From the NCBI GenBank assembly GCA_013154225.1, contig JAADCW010000067.1, positions 1 to 5,165 on the forward strand: a stretch of DNA of 5,165 nt. Reading direction: 5' to 3'. A program made the translations under genes and the position numbers. Below the pieces are notes generated by a model that was not told where the DNA came from, did no database searches, and saw only the letters and a list, made by a program, of their open reading frames with translations. The stretch comes from Chloroflexota bacterium (lineage in GTDB: Bacteria; Chloroflexota; Anaerolineae; Anaerolineales; DRMV01). Below, piece by piece: positions 1 to 5,055 of this stretch (positions are counted from its first letter, which is position 1; each line of letters begins with the position of its first letter).

Positions 1-328
1 TCTTGTGCGCCAAGGCGAACACGACGGCAAGGTTTTCGTCTTACTGGAAGGCATGGCTCGCGTCCAGGTTGCCACCATGTATGGCAACAACCAAGCCCTG
101 GTCTATCTTGGGCCTGGCCAACTCATTGGCGAAATCGCGTTAGTTGACGGCGGCCCACACTCGGCCACCGTTGAAGTTGTTCAAACGCCTACCCGCGTCT
201 TAACCTTTGAGCGTGACGCGCTTTTGGCTTTATGTGACGAAAACCCACGCTTAGGGTATCAACTCATGCGCAACATTGCAGCAGACTTAGGTTTCAAAAT
301 GCGTCATCACAATCTAAGCGTGGTATAA
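1..328 (+). CDS. Cyclic nucleotide-binding (CAP_ED) domain protein, 5'-truncated
   Basis: This is the C-terminal 108 or so residues of a protein whose start lies left of the window; the reading frame is open to the edge, with the first full codon at position 2. The visible part is the second half of a cyclic nucleotide-binding jelly roll: a VFVLLEGMARV strand pair, then GPGQLIGEIAL followed by DGGPHSATVEV. The last two correspond to the phosphate-binding cassette of CRP/FNR-type domains. A C-terminal helix (NPRLGYQLMRNIAADL) follows and the protein ends about 12 residues later. There is therefore no helix-turn-helix, so it is not a complete CRP-type transcription factor; it is more likely a stand-alone sensor domain or the tail of a larger protein. 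The cassette has His where cAMP-binding proteins have the phosphate-contacting Arg (PHSA rather than xRSA), so cAMP or cGMP binding is doubtful. The 76-aa gene starts 32 bp downstream in the same direction and may be co-transcribed. Confidence 0.8.
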   Translation, partial: LVRQGEHDGKVFVLLEGMARVQVATMYGNNQALVYLGPGQLIGEIALVDGGPHSATVEVVQTPTRVLTFERDALLALCDENPRLGYQLMRNIAADLGFKMRHHNLSVV

Positions 329-346
329 AGAAGATCTTATTTCTTC

Positions 347-353
347 AAGGAGG
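347..353 (+). promoter_or_regulatory. Ribosome binding site of the 76-aa gene
   Basis: AAGGAGG lies 7 bp before the ATG at 361 and is a full-strength Shine-Dalgarno match. It is the main evidence that this very short frame is a real gene. Confidence 0.75.
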
Positions 354-360
354 GGGCGCT

Positions 361-591
361 ATGCCGCGCTACAAAGTGAGTTATGTTGTGCCCAAAGATC
401 CAGGGGCTGGGGTTATTCTCAGCCAAAGGGAAGCGCCGCGCGTGGGGCAAATTGTGGAACTGCACGGCAAAAAATACCGCATCACCGAAGTAATCAACCT
501 GCTGCCACGCCAAGGCCTGACCATCTTTCTCCACGCCACATTAGAGCCTGTCATCACGGGGGAAAACCAGGGAGCCGAAACGGCTTCCTAA
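361..591 (+). CDS. Small conserved-looking protein of unknown function (76 aa)
   Basis: I do not recognise this protein. It is 76 aa, has no signal peptide or membrane segment, and looks like a small all-beta domain. Short alternating hydrophobic strands (YKVSYVVP, GVILSQ, GQIVELHGKKYRITEVINLL, LTIFLHATLEPV) cover residues 4-63, followed by a polar, probably disordered tail. The pattern of a strand, a Gly turn, 'KKYRITEV' and a final strand resembles small barrel or SH3-like folds, but this is only a structural impression. The start is set by a strong AAGGAGG 7 bp upstream. The gene sits 32 bp after the cyclic nucleotide-binding domain gene and 117 bp before the lipoprotein gene. No clear terminator separates it from the lipoprotein gene, so some read-through is possible. 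Coding is supported by the ribosome binding site and by codon use similar to the gene before it. Confidence 0.72.
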   Translation: MPRYKVSYVVPKDPGAGVILSQREAPRVGQIVELHGKKYRITEVINLLPRQGLTIFLHATLEPVITGENQGAETAS

Positions 592-638
592 CCTGCACTC
601 CTTATTTAGAAAGATTCTTCCCACAGCACAACGTAACC

Positions 639-667
639 TTGCAGGAACGTTTGAAAGCGACTATACT
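639..667 (+). promoter_or_regulatory. Candidate sigma70-type promoter of the BMP lipoprotein gene
   Basis: A TATACT -10 element (662-667, five of six consensus bases) sits 17 bp after TTGCAG (639-644, only three of six). Transcription would start near 674, giving a leader of about 35 nt before the ATG at 709. The -10 and spacing are good but the -35 is weak, so this is a plausible rather than a firm call. Confidence 0.4.
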
Positions 668-708
668 TAATCCGTCGTAACCCCTTTACTCTCTTAGGAG
701 GAGCAAGT

Positions 709-1881
709 ATGCGCAAGAAACTGTACGTTCTTCTCGCCATGCTCCTGGTTGCTGTGATGGTGCTGAGCGCCTGCAACAGCGGTCAGAGCACGGCCACAAC
801 GCAGCCCAGTACTGGCCAGACCGAGGTCACCGAGGCCCCGGCCGAGGCCACTGAAGCCGCGACGGAGGCCCCCGCGACTGAAGCTCCCTCGGGCGAGGTG
901 GATTGCGCCAGCCCTGATGTCTTCTGCGTGGGCCTGGTCACCGATGTTGGTCAGATCGACGACAAGTCCTTCAACCAGTCCGCCTGGGAAGGCGTCAAGA
1001 TGGCTCTGGACAAGGGCGTAGCCGATAAAATCGACTACATCGAAACCACTGACGCCAAGGACTACGAGGCCAATATCGAACTGTTCGCTCAGCGCGGCTA
1101 CGATGTCATCGTGACCGTGGGCTTCGCTCTCGGTCAGGCCACCAATGCCATGGCCCAGAAGTACCCCGACATTGACTTCATCGGCGTGGACCAGTTCCAG
1201 GCCTGGGCTTTGGACGATGACAAGACCAACGACCTGCCCAACATGGCTGGCTTGATCTTCCACGAAGACCAGGCTGGCTTCATGGCTGGTGCGCTGGCGG
1301 GTATGCTGACCCAGACCGGCACCATCGCCGCTGTGTTGGGTACCGACCTGGTGCCGCCTGTCGTGGCCTTCAAGGAAGGCTATGAAGCGGGCGCCAAATA
1401 CGTCAAGCCCGACATCAACATCATCTCCACCTACCACCCCGGTGGTCTGGAGAACGCCTTCACCGACCCCGAATGGGGTGCTGCCACCGCCCGCCAGGCG
1501 ATGGACCAGGGCGCTGACGTGATCTTCGGCGCTGGTGGTAAGACCGGTAACGGCGCGCTCATCGAGGTCGCTTCCGCGGCCAAGTCCGGCAAGCAGGTGT
1601 ACTGCATCGGTGTGGACACCGATCAGTGGTACACCGTGCCCGAAGCGCACGCTTGCTTGGTCAGCAGCGCCATGAAACTGATCACCCCCGGCGTGTTCGA
1701 CCTGATCCAGAAGGCCAAAGACGGCCAGTTCCCCAGCGGCAACTACTTTGGTGAAGTTGGCCTGGCCCCGTTCCATGACTTCGACAGCAAGATCCCGCAG
1801 GAAGTCAAGGACAAACTTCAGGAGATCCGCGAAGGTTTGCTGAACGGCACCATCGACACCGGCTACAAACCCGGCGGGTAA
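709..1881 (+). CDS. BMP/PnrA-family substrate-binding lipoprotein
   Basis: Membrane-anchored extracytoplasmic binding protein of the BMP family (Bmp/TmpC/PnrA, Pfam Bmp type). Characterised members bind purine nucleosides and feed an ABC importer; the ligand here is inferred. The signal peptide MRKKLYVLLAMLLVAVMVLSAC ends in lipobox LSAC with lipidated Cys22. Residues 23-63 are a Thr/Glu/Ala/Pro-rich linker. The periplasmic-binding fold follows: GLVTDVGQIDDKSFNQSAW (75-93) is the family signature, then YEANIELFAQRGYDVIVTVGF (119-139), DFIGVDQF (156-163), AFKEGYEAG (220-228), DVIFGAGGKTGNG (270-282), IGVDTDQ (300-306) and SSAMK (319-323). Asp303 and Lys323 sit where PnrA-type proteins contact the nucleoside. 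Four Cys (66, 73, 299, 316) could form two disulfides. AGGAGG at 696-701 fixes the start. No permease or ATPase gene adjoins it, and a strong terminator follows directly, so it is probably a monocistronic unit. Codons are markedly more GC-ending than in the neighbouring genes, suggesting high expression. Confidence 0.93.
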   Translation: MRKKLYVLLAMLLVAVMVLSACNSGQSTATTQPSTGQTEVTEAPAEATEAATEAPATEAPSGEVDCASPDVFCVGLVTDVGQIDDKSFNQSAWEGVKMALDKGVADKIDYIETTDAKDYEANIELFAQRGYDVIVTVGFALGQATNAMAQKYPDIDFIGVDQFQAWALDDDKTNDLPNMAGLIFHEDQAGFMAGALAGMLTQTGTIAAVLGTDLVPPVVAFKEGYEAGAKYVKPDINIISTYHPGGLENAFTDPEWGAATARQAMDQGADVIFGAGGKTGNGALIEVASAAKSGKQVYCIGVDTDQWYTVPEAHACLVSSAMKLITPGVFDLIQKAKDGQFPSGNYFGEVGLAPFHDFDSKIPQEVKDKLQEIREGLLNGTIDTGYKPGG

Positions 1882-1902
1882 TCCCTGACCTTTTGCTTGA
1901 CC

Positions 1903-1937
1903 AAAAAAGCGGCTCGGTAAAACCGAGCCGCTTTTTT
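1903..1937. terminator. Perfect bidirectional intrinsic terminator after the BMP gene
   Basis: Sixteen base pairs match perfectly: A6 plus GCGGCTCGGT (1903-1918) against ACCGAGCCGC plus T6 (1922-1937), with an AAA loop. The GC core with a T6 tail terminates plus-strand transcripts from the lipoprotein gene. Because the left arm begins with A6, the complement also ends in U6, so it should work in both directions. It lies 21 bp after the lipoprotein stop codon. Confidence 0.95.
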
Positions 1938-1944
1938 CATGCCC

Positions 1945-1974
1945 TTGCCAAAAGCAACCCAGGTGCGTTATAAT
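1945..1974 (+). promoter_or_regulatory. Sigma70-type promoter of tRNA-Pro
   Basis: TTGCCA (1945-1950, five of six) is followed after 18 bp by a perfect TATAAT (1969-1974). Transcription would start near 1981, only about 6 nt before the mature tRNA 5' end at 1987. That leaves a very short leader for RNase P to remove. This is the strongest promoter match in the window and fits a stable RNA gene. Confidence 0.8.
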
Positions 1975-1986
1975 GCCCCACGCTAT

Positions 1987-2061
1987 CGGGGCGTGGCTCA
2001 GTCCGGCTAGAGCGCACGGTTCGGGTCCGTGAGGTCGGCGGTTCAAATCCGCCCGCCCCGA
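1987..2061 (+). tRNA. tRNA-Pro (anticodon CGG)
   Basis: A complete cloverleaf can be drawn by hand. Acceptor CGGGGCG (1987-1993) pairs with CGCCCCG (2054-2060), giving the C1:G72 pair typical of bacterial proline tRNAs, with discriminator A2061. The D stem is GCTC/GAGC. Anticodon stem CACGG (2015-2019) pairs with CCGTG (2027-2031), with loop TTCGGGT. The anticodon is CGG at 2022-2024, reading CCG, and the G at position 37 is usual for tRNA-Pro. The variable loop is 5 nt. The T arm is GGCGG-TTCAAAT-CCGCC. The 3' CCA is not encoded (CAG follows the discriminator), so a CCA-adding enzyme is needed. It has its own promoter 12 bp upstream and is bracketed by two bidirectional terminators. Confidence 0.97.
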
Positions 2062-2066
2062 CAGTA

Positions 2067-2098
2067 AAAAAATCCCTCTCGCATGAGAGGGATTTTTT
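2067..2098. terminator. Bidirectional intrinsic terminator after tRNA-Pro
   Basis: A 14-bp perfect stem (2067-2080 with 2085-2098) has core ATCCCTCTC/GAGAGGGAT, loop GCAT and a T6 tail. It starts 6 nt after the tRNA discriminator base. The A-rich left arm makes the complement U-tailed as well, so it can also stop minus-strand transcripts leaving the HerA-like gene before they run antisense through the tRNA. Confidence 0.93.
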
Positions 2099-2115
2099 GT
2101 TTCCAAACCCGAATC

Positions 2116-2143
2116 AAAAAAGCCTTCTTCGTCCCCAGGGCTT
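2116..2143 (-). terminator. Weak candidate terminator of the HerA-like gene
   Basis: Read on the minus strand, AAGCC (from 2143) and GGCTT (ending in a run of six T at 2121-2116) form a 5-bp stem around a 14-nt loop, 15 bp after the stop codon. The stem is short and the loop large, so efficiency is doubtful. The stronger bidirectional hairpin at 2067-2098 lies just beyond it as a backup. Confidence 0.4.
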
Positions 2144-2157
2144 GTTTTCCATCGGGG

Positions 2158-3879
2158 CTACCACAATTCGGTGGGGTCAGCCACCCCTGCCAGCGGCGAC
2201 GGCTTGTTGCCTAACAGGTCTTCCCAAAACTTGGCGTCATAACGCCGCGAACGCACTGGCAACGGCATGGGCACGCTCCAGCCCAAAAGCAGCACCTCTT
2301 CCTTTTCTTGCAAACGCGAAAGCATCCCGCGCAGTTTGTCTCGCCCCGAAAGCCCTGAAAGCACCGCGCGAATATCCTCTTCGTCGCCCAACCACCCAGA
2401 AATGCGCGTGCCCAACTGCGACATCACCTCATCGTAAATCTGCGAAGGCCGCTGGTCAATGATGAGCAGAGTGACGTAATATTTCCGCAGTTCACGCGCA
2501 ATGGTGCTAAACGTGGTCTGCACAGCCATCTCCCGATTGAGCAGTTTGTGGGCTTCCTCAATCACCACCACCAGGGGCCGCGGCGGGGTCTGGGCTTTGC
2601 CCGTCCGATACGCATCCGTGCGCTTGACCCAATGCTCGCGAATCTTGCGAGTGAGTAAATTGGTTACCAGGAGATAATCCAGTTCGGTATCGTATTCGCC
2701 AAACGACAAAATCACATGCCGCCCACTTTCCAGCGCGGTAATAATTTGCTGCAGGCCTTCAGTGGCGGCTTCCTCAACCAAATAAGCCTTATCGAAAATG
2801 CGGCGAAGTTTGTTATGCAGCCCCTCAGCCGCCATCACGTTGGTGCCGGCCTCTTGCGCCCACGCGGCCACACTGTCGGGGGCAGGCACACGGCGGGTTT
2901 TGCCGTTGTCATCCACAATCTCTTCGGTTGCTCCCACCCGCATTTTGCTAAACTTGGTCAGCCACGCCTCGCCAAACGAAGCATACAGGGCGTGCAGGGT
3001 GGTGGGCGTGGTATCCCGCAAATTGAGGGTGCGCGACAACAGCAGAATATCCTCAGGCTCAATATCGCGCTGGGAAATCAGCAAATCCAAATCCGGGCGG
3101 CGCCCACGAATTTCGGCATTCTTCCCCAGCCCAACCACAAAAACCTTGTTTCCAAACTTGGTTTGCAAGCCAGGCACCGATTGGTTGGTATCTGAAGCCA
3201 CATCGTCATAGGCATATTCGTTGTGCATATCAAACACCAACGTGGCCGCGGCCTGATGATGGATAATGCCAGCCAGCAAAATGCGGGTAAGGAAAGATTT
3301 GCCCGTGCCTGTCGCGCCAAAAATGCCCGCGGAGCGCTGGACGAATTTTTCCAAATCAATGCGCACCGGATAACCCTGCTCACGGGTGTAGCCAATCACA
3401 AAACGCTTATCGCCTTCTTTGCCAAAAATCTCCTCAATATCGCCCTGGGTGGCCAGCCGCGCCTCAGCGAGATGGGAAGGAATGGTCTTAATGGGCTTGG
3501 GTCGGGGTCTTTCCCGTTTGCCCGCGTCCACTTCCTGCCAAAAACGCTCATATTCGGGGTCGTCTTCTGAAGGGCCACGGTCCACCATCAACACAGGATA
3601 CATGGCCAAATTGGTGTAAAGCGCCTGTTCCTGAAGCATTCCAGCCAACGCGGGGGTAAAGCGCTCTTGAATTTGCTCATCGGCAAAGCGCTCATTGGTC
3701 GCGGCCAAACGCAAATCTGTCACCAAGCCATAAAAGAGGTAATTCCCGCTCTCGGTGACCACAAACGCGCCTTCCTGCACCCGCTGAGGCGGCACGGTGA
3801 GCCGCACAATGAGCCCTTCTTGCAGGCTTCCGCCCACAATGTAGCCGATTTTGTTAGGGTCAGAAACATCAACTGGCAT
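2158..3879 (-). CDS. HerA-like hexameric DNA translocase/ATPase (HAS-barrel plus FtsK-HerA ATPase)
   Basis: Predicted ring-forming ATPase of the FtsK-HerA superfamily, 573 aa, within the usual HerA size range. Residues 1-95 look like a HAS-barrel domain (IGYIVGGSLQEGLIVRLTV, then GAFVVTESGNYLFYGLVTDL). The RecA-like core starts with Walker A GATGTGKS (188-195). FDMHNEYAYDD (216-226) is the HerA counterpart of the DxHGEY element. Walker B is LVVVIEEAH (436-444), with Glu441-Glu442 instead of Asp-Glu, as often seen in HerA proteins. RELRKYYV (462-469) carries the conserved Arg-Lys of the presumed arginine finger, and IIDQRPSQI (473-481) is the sensor motif. Residues about 300-355 form a variable insertion between core strands. 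HerA classically loads and drives the NurA nuclease in DNA end resection, and some relatives serve in antiphage complexes. No nuclease gene is present here, so the partner and role are open. The start is supported by GGGAG 7 bp upstream (minus strand, 3887-3891). It diverges from the c-di-AMP receptor gene across 78 bp. Confidence 0.88.
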   Translation of the reverse strand: MPVDVSDPNKIGYIVGGSLQEGLIVRLTVPPQRVQEGAFVVTESGNYLFYGLVTDLRLAATNERFADEQIQERFTPALAGMLQEQALYTNLAMYPVLMVDRGPSEDDPEYERFWQEVDAGKRERPRPKPIKTIPSHLAEARLATQGDIEEIFGKEGDKRFVIGYTREQGYPVRIDLEKFVQRSAGIFGATGTGKSFLTRILLAGIIHHQAAATLVFDMHNEYAYDDVASDTNQSVPGLQTKFGNKVFVVGLGKNAEIRGRRPDLDLLISQRDIEPEDILLLSRTLNLRDTTPTTLHALYASFGEAWLTKFSKMRVGATEEIVDDNGKTRRVPAPDSVAAWAQEAGTNVMAAEGLHNKLRRIFDKAYLVEEAATEGLQQIITALESGRHVILSFGEYDTELDYLLVTNLLTRKIREHWVKRTDAYRTGKAQTPPRPLVVVIEEAHKLLNREMAVQTTFSTIARELRKYYVTLLIIDQRPSQIYDEVMSQLGTRISGWLGDEEDIRAVLSGLSGRDKLRGMLSRLQEKEEVLLLGWSVPMPLPVRSRRYDAKFWEDLLGNKPSPLAGVADPTELW

Positions 3880-3957
3880 GGCAAAACTCCCAAAGAAAGC
3901 GAAAAATCAGGGTAAAATCAAAGAAAGCCTCAGGAACGCCTCAATCAAGGAGAAACC

Positions 3958-4224
3958 ATGAAACTGCTTATTGCCGTGGTACAAACCGCCGACAGCAACG
4001 CTGTTGCTGATGCGCTGATCGAACGCGGATTTCGGGTGACCAAACTGGCATCCACAGGGGGCTTCCTCCGGCGAGGCTCGACCACCCTGCTTTTGGGCGT
4101 CGAGGACGATCGGGTGGATGAAGCCGTGGAAATCATCCGCTCGGAGTGCAGCCAACCCGCGGAGCCGGCCATCAAACAAGGGGCAATTTTTGTGCTTCCG
4201 GTTTCCCGTTTCGAACAGGTCTGA
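3958..4224 (+). CDS. Cyclic-di-AMP receptor, PII-like DarA/PstA (YaaQ) family, short-loop form
   Basis: Small cytosolic PII-like trimer of the family that binds cyclic-di-AMP (DarA of Bacillus, PstA of Staphylococcus). MKLLIAVVQTADSNAVADAL (1-20) is the first strand and helix. GFRVTKLASTGGFLRRGSTT (24-43) is the ligand-binding segment, and LLLGVEDDRVDEAVEIIRS (44-62) carries the second half. IFVLPVSRFEQV (77-88) matches the family's closing strand. By remembered comparison with S. aureus PstA, Arg26, Thr28, Gly35, Phe36, Leu37 and Gly47 occupy the binding positions, while the usual Asn41 (GNTT) is Ser (GSTT). At 88 aa it is about 20 residues shorter than the 109-aa Firmicutes proteins; the missing part is the long B-loop after the second helix. 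AAGGAG at 3947-3952 sets the start. In Firmicutes the gene usually lies near tmk/holB; here it is between the HerA-like and AMMECR1 genes. Family assignment is firm; ligand binding is inferred. Confidence 0.92.
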   Translation: MKLLIAVVQTADSNAVADALIERGFRVTKLASTGGFLRRGSTTLLLGVEDDRVDEAVEIIRSECSQPAEPAIKQGAIFVLPVSRFEQV

Positions 4225-4245
4225 AGCCGCGCGTCAGTCGGCTTC
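4223..4245. terminator. Hairpin covering both convergent stop codons
   Basis: GAAGCCG (4223-4229) and CGGCTTC (4239-4245) form a 7-bp perfect stem with a 9-nt loop. It overlaps the TGA of the c-di-AMP receptor gene and the TGA of the convergent AMMECR1 gene, which are separated by only 9 bp. Neither strand shows a clear T run after the stem, so it is not a canonical intrinsic terminator. It could still stabilise or end both transcripts. Confidence 0.45.
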
Positions 4246-4830
4246 CCAATAATCAGGCTCTTGAAAAGCCTGCACTTGATAGGTAAACACTTCCAACGGG
4301 CGCTGCCAGCAAGTGGGTTCAGCGCCCATTTTCATACACAAATGGGTCAGGAAAGAGGCTGGGTCAGGAAGGCTGTGCCACACCTGGGGGAGAAAAGTTG
4401 CCTGCCGCCAGCCATCCCGCAGAAGCACACCGTCCACGCCTGGGCGCAGTTTAGCGAGCAAATCCTCAGGCGAGGTGTAGGCCAAGGGCTGCAAAGGCGT
4501 CAAATACGACACTTCCAAAGCCAAATTGGGCAGTTCCGCGGGCGTTACCGGGGGAAAGCGCGGGTCGTGCAAAGCGGCATCCACCGCATGGGCACGGACA
4601 TCTTCCACCAGGGGCCGTGTGGCCACAATGCTGCCAATGCATCCTCGCAAACGGCCAGTATCTTTGGTGCGCAAGGTCACAAACGCGGCGCCGGGCTCCC
4701 ACAGCCGCGGGGGCAAATCAGCCGGCACGGGGGGCAATGCCTGGCCGCGCACGCCTGCCTCCAGCGCCTCCCGCGCCAGGCGCAGCAACCATTGGCCTTC
4801 AACGGGGGTGAGAAGTTGAGTTTGGTTCAT
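4234..4830 (-). CDS. AMMECR1-domain protein (AmmeMemoRadiSam system protein A type)
   Basis: An AMMECR1-family protein, 198 aa from the chosen start. The family is conserved from bacteria to human and its biochemical function is not settled. In many prokaryotes it is encoded beside a Memo-like protein and a radical SAM enzyme, the so-called AmmeMemoRadiSam set. Seen here: the invariant LRGCIG (61-66) after FVTLRTKDTGR, then RPLVEDVRAHAVDAALHDPRFPPVTPAEL (72-100), which contains the conserved DPRF. The segment ALEVSYLTPLQPL (104-116), then PGVDGVLL (130-137) and ATFLPQVW (144-151), also match the family pattern. The start at 4830 is preferred because GGAGGG lies 5 bp before it on the minus strand (4836-4841). 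An in-frame GTG at 4878 would add 16 residues but has no good ribosome binding site. Neither companion gene is in the window. It is convergent with the c-di-AMP receptor gene, with 9 bp between stops. Confidence 0.9.
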   Translation of the reverse strand: MNQTQLLTPVEGQWLLRLAREALEAGVRGQALPPVPADLPPRLWEPGAAFVTLRTKDTGRLRGCIGSIVATRPLVEDVRAHAVDAALHDPRFPPVTPAELPNLALEVSYLTPLQPLAYTSPEDLLAKLRPGVDGVLLRDGWRQATFLPQVWHSLPDPASFLTHLCMKMGAEPTCWQRPLEVFTYQVQAFQEPDYWEAD

Positions 4831-4876
4831 AAGCACCCTCCGCAGTGCGCTTGCATAAGGGGTAAATCTGCCTTCC

Positions 4877-4913
4877 ACACGGCAACAGCATCCAAAATTT
4901 TGTGGGGCCGTGT
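4877..4913 (-). repeat. Inverted repeat with central palindrome in the AMMECR1 leader
   Basis: ACACGGC (4877-4883) and GCCGTGT (4907-4913) are perfect inverted repeats 23 bp apart. Near the right side of the interval lies the 10-bp palindrome CAAAATTTTG (4893-4902). If the minus-strand promoter at 4930-4935 is used, the whole element is transcribed in the 5' leader. It could fold as a 7-bp stem with an A/U-rich loop, or act as a protein-binding site on DNA. Confidence 0.5.
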
Positions 4914-4929
4914 ATTTCCCACCAATTTC

Positions 4930-4935
4930 ATTATA
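4930..4935 (-). promoter_or_regulatory. Candidate -10 element for the AMMECR1 gene
   Basis: A perfect TATAAT on the minus strand, with predicted transcription start near 4924 and a leader of about 94 nt to the ATG at 4830. No recognisable -35 hexamer sits 16-18 bp upstream; that position is instead occupied by the palindrome CCTGG-GCG-CCAGG (4951-4963). An activator-dependent or regulated promoter is possible. Confidence 0.5.
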
Positions 4936-4950
4936 CCGCGAGGCCGTTTT

Positions 4951-4963
4951 CCTGGGCGCCAGG
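4951..4963. repeat. 13-bp palindrome at the -35 position of the AMMECR1 promoter
   Basis: CCTGG-GCG-CCAGG is a perfect 5-bp inverted repeat with a 3-bp spacer. It lies where the -35 region of the minus-strand promoter would be, so it is a candidate operator. A match this short can occur by chance. Confidence 0.3.
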
Positions 4964-5020
4964 CATCACTCTGTCCAGCACCGCCTCAAAACCGGTTTCT
5001 CCCCATCGGGGCACATTTGC

Positions 5021-5049
5021 TTGACGTCAGGGGTAAGCGGTGTTATCCT
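5021..5049 (+). promoter_or_regulatory. Sigma70-type extended -10 promoter for the gene at 5150
   Basis: TTGACG (5021-5026, five of six) is followed after 17 bp by TATCCT (5044-5049, four of six), preceded directly by TGT, an extended -10 (TGn) motif. Transcription would start near 5056 and give a leader of about 94 nt before the ATG at 5150. Confidence 0.65.
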
Positions 5050-5055
5050 TGCGTT

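Noticed and set aside
592..645. Inverted repeat CCTGCA/TGCAGG with 42 bp between arms, overlapping the candidate -35 of the lipoprotein gene
   Set aside because: Six-base arms this far apart are expected by chance and there is no T run, so neither a terminator nor an operator can be supported.
1987..2098. tRNA 3' end as an integration (att) site
   Set aside because: No integrase gene and no direct repeat of the tRNA 3' end was found in the window; the neighbouring genes look chromosomal.
694..2106. A 470-codon open frame on the minus strand
   Set aside because: It is antisense to the lipoprotein gene and reads through the terminator and the tRNA. Its N-terminal part (ADLNRRPHGPEPCALAG) is the familiar false translation of a tRNA complement. 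It arises from the GC-biased codons of the true gene.
2716..3211. Two overlapping plus-strand open frames opposite the HerA-like gene
   Set aside because: The minus-strand product has Walker A, Walker B and sensor motifs in the correct order; the plus-strand frames show no motif and no ribosome binding site.
3880..3957. Divergent promoters between the HerA-like and c-di-AMP receptor genes
   Set aside because: A TAAAAT at 3913-3918 could be a plus-strand -10, but no -35 partner was seen, and nothing convincing was found on the minus strand, so no promoter was annotated.
4831..4878. A 16-residue N-terminal extension of the AMMECR1 protein starting at GTG 4878
   Set aside because: The ATG at 4830 has GGAGGG 5 bp upstream, while the GTG lacks a good site and the extension matches nothing expected before the domain.
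5001..5011. CCCC-ATC-GGGG mini-hairpin upstream of the right-hand promoter
   Set aside because: A 4-bp stem lying before the transcription start is too short to support a function.
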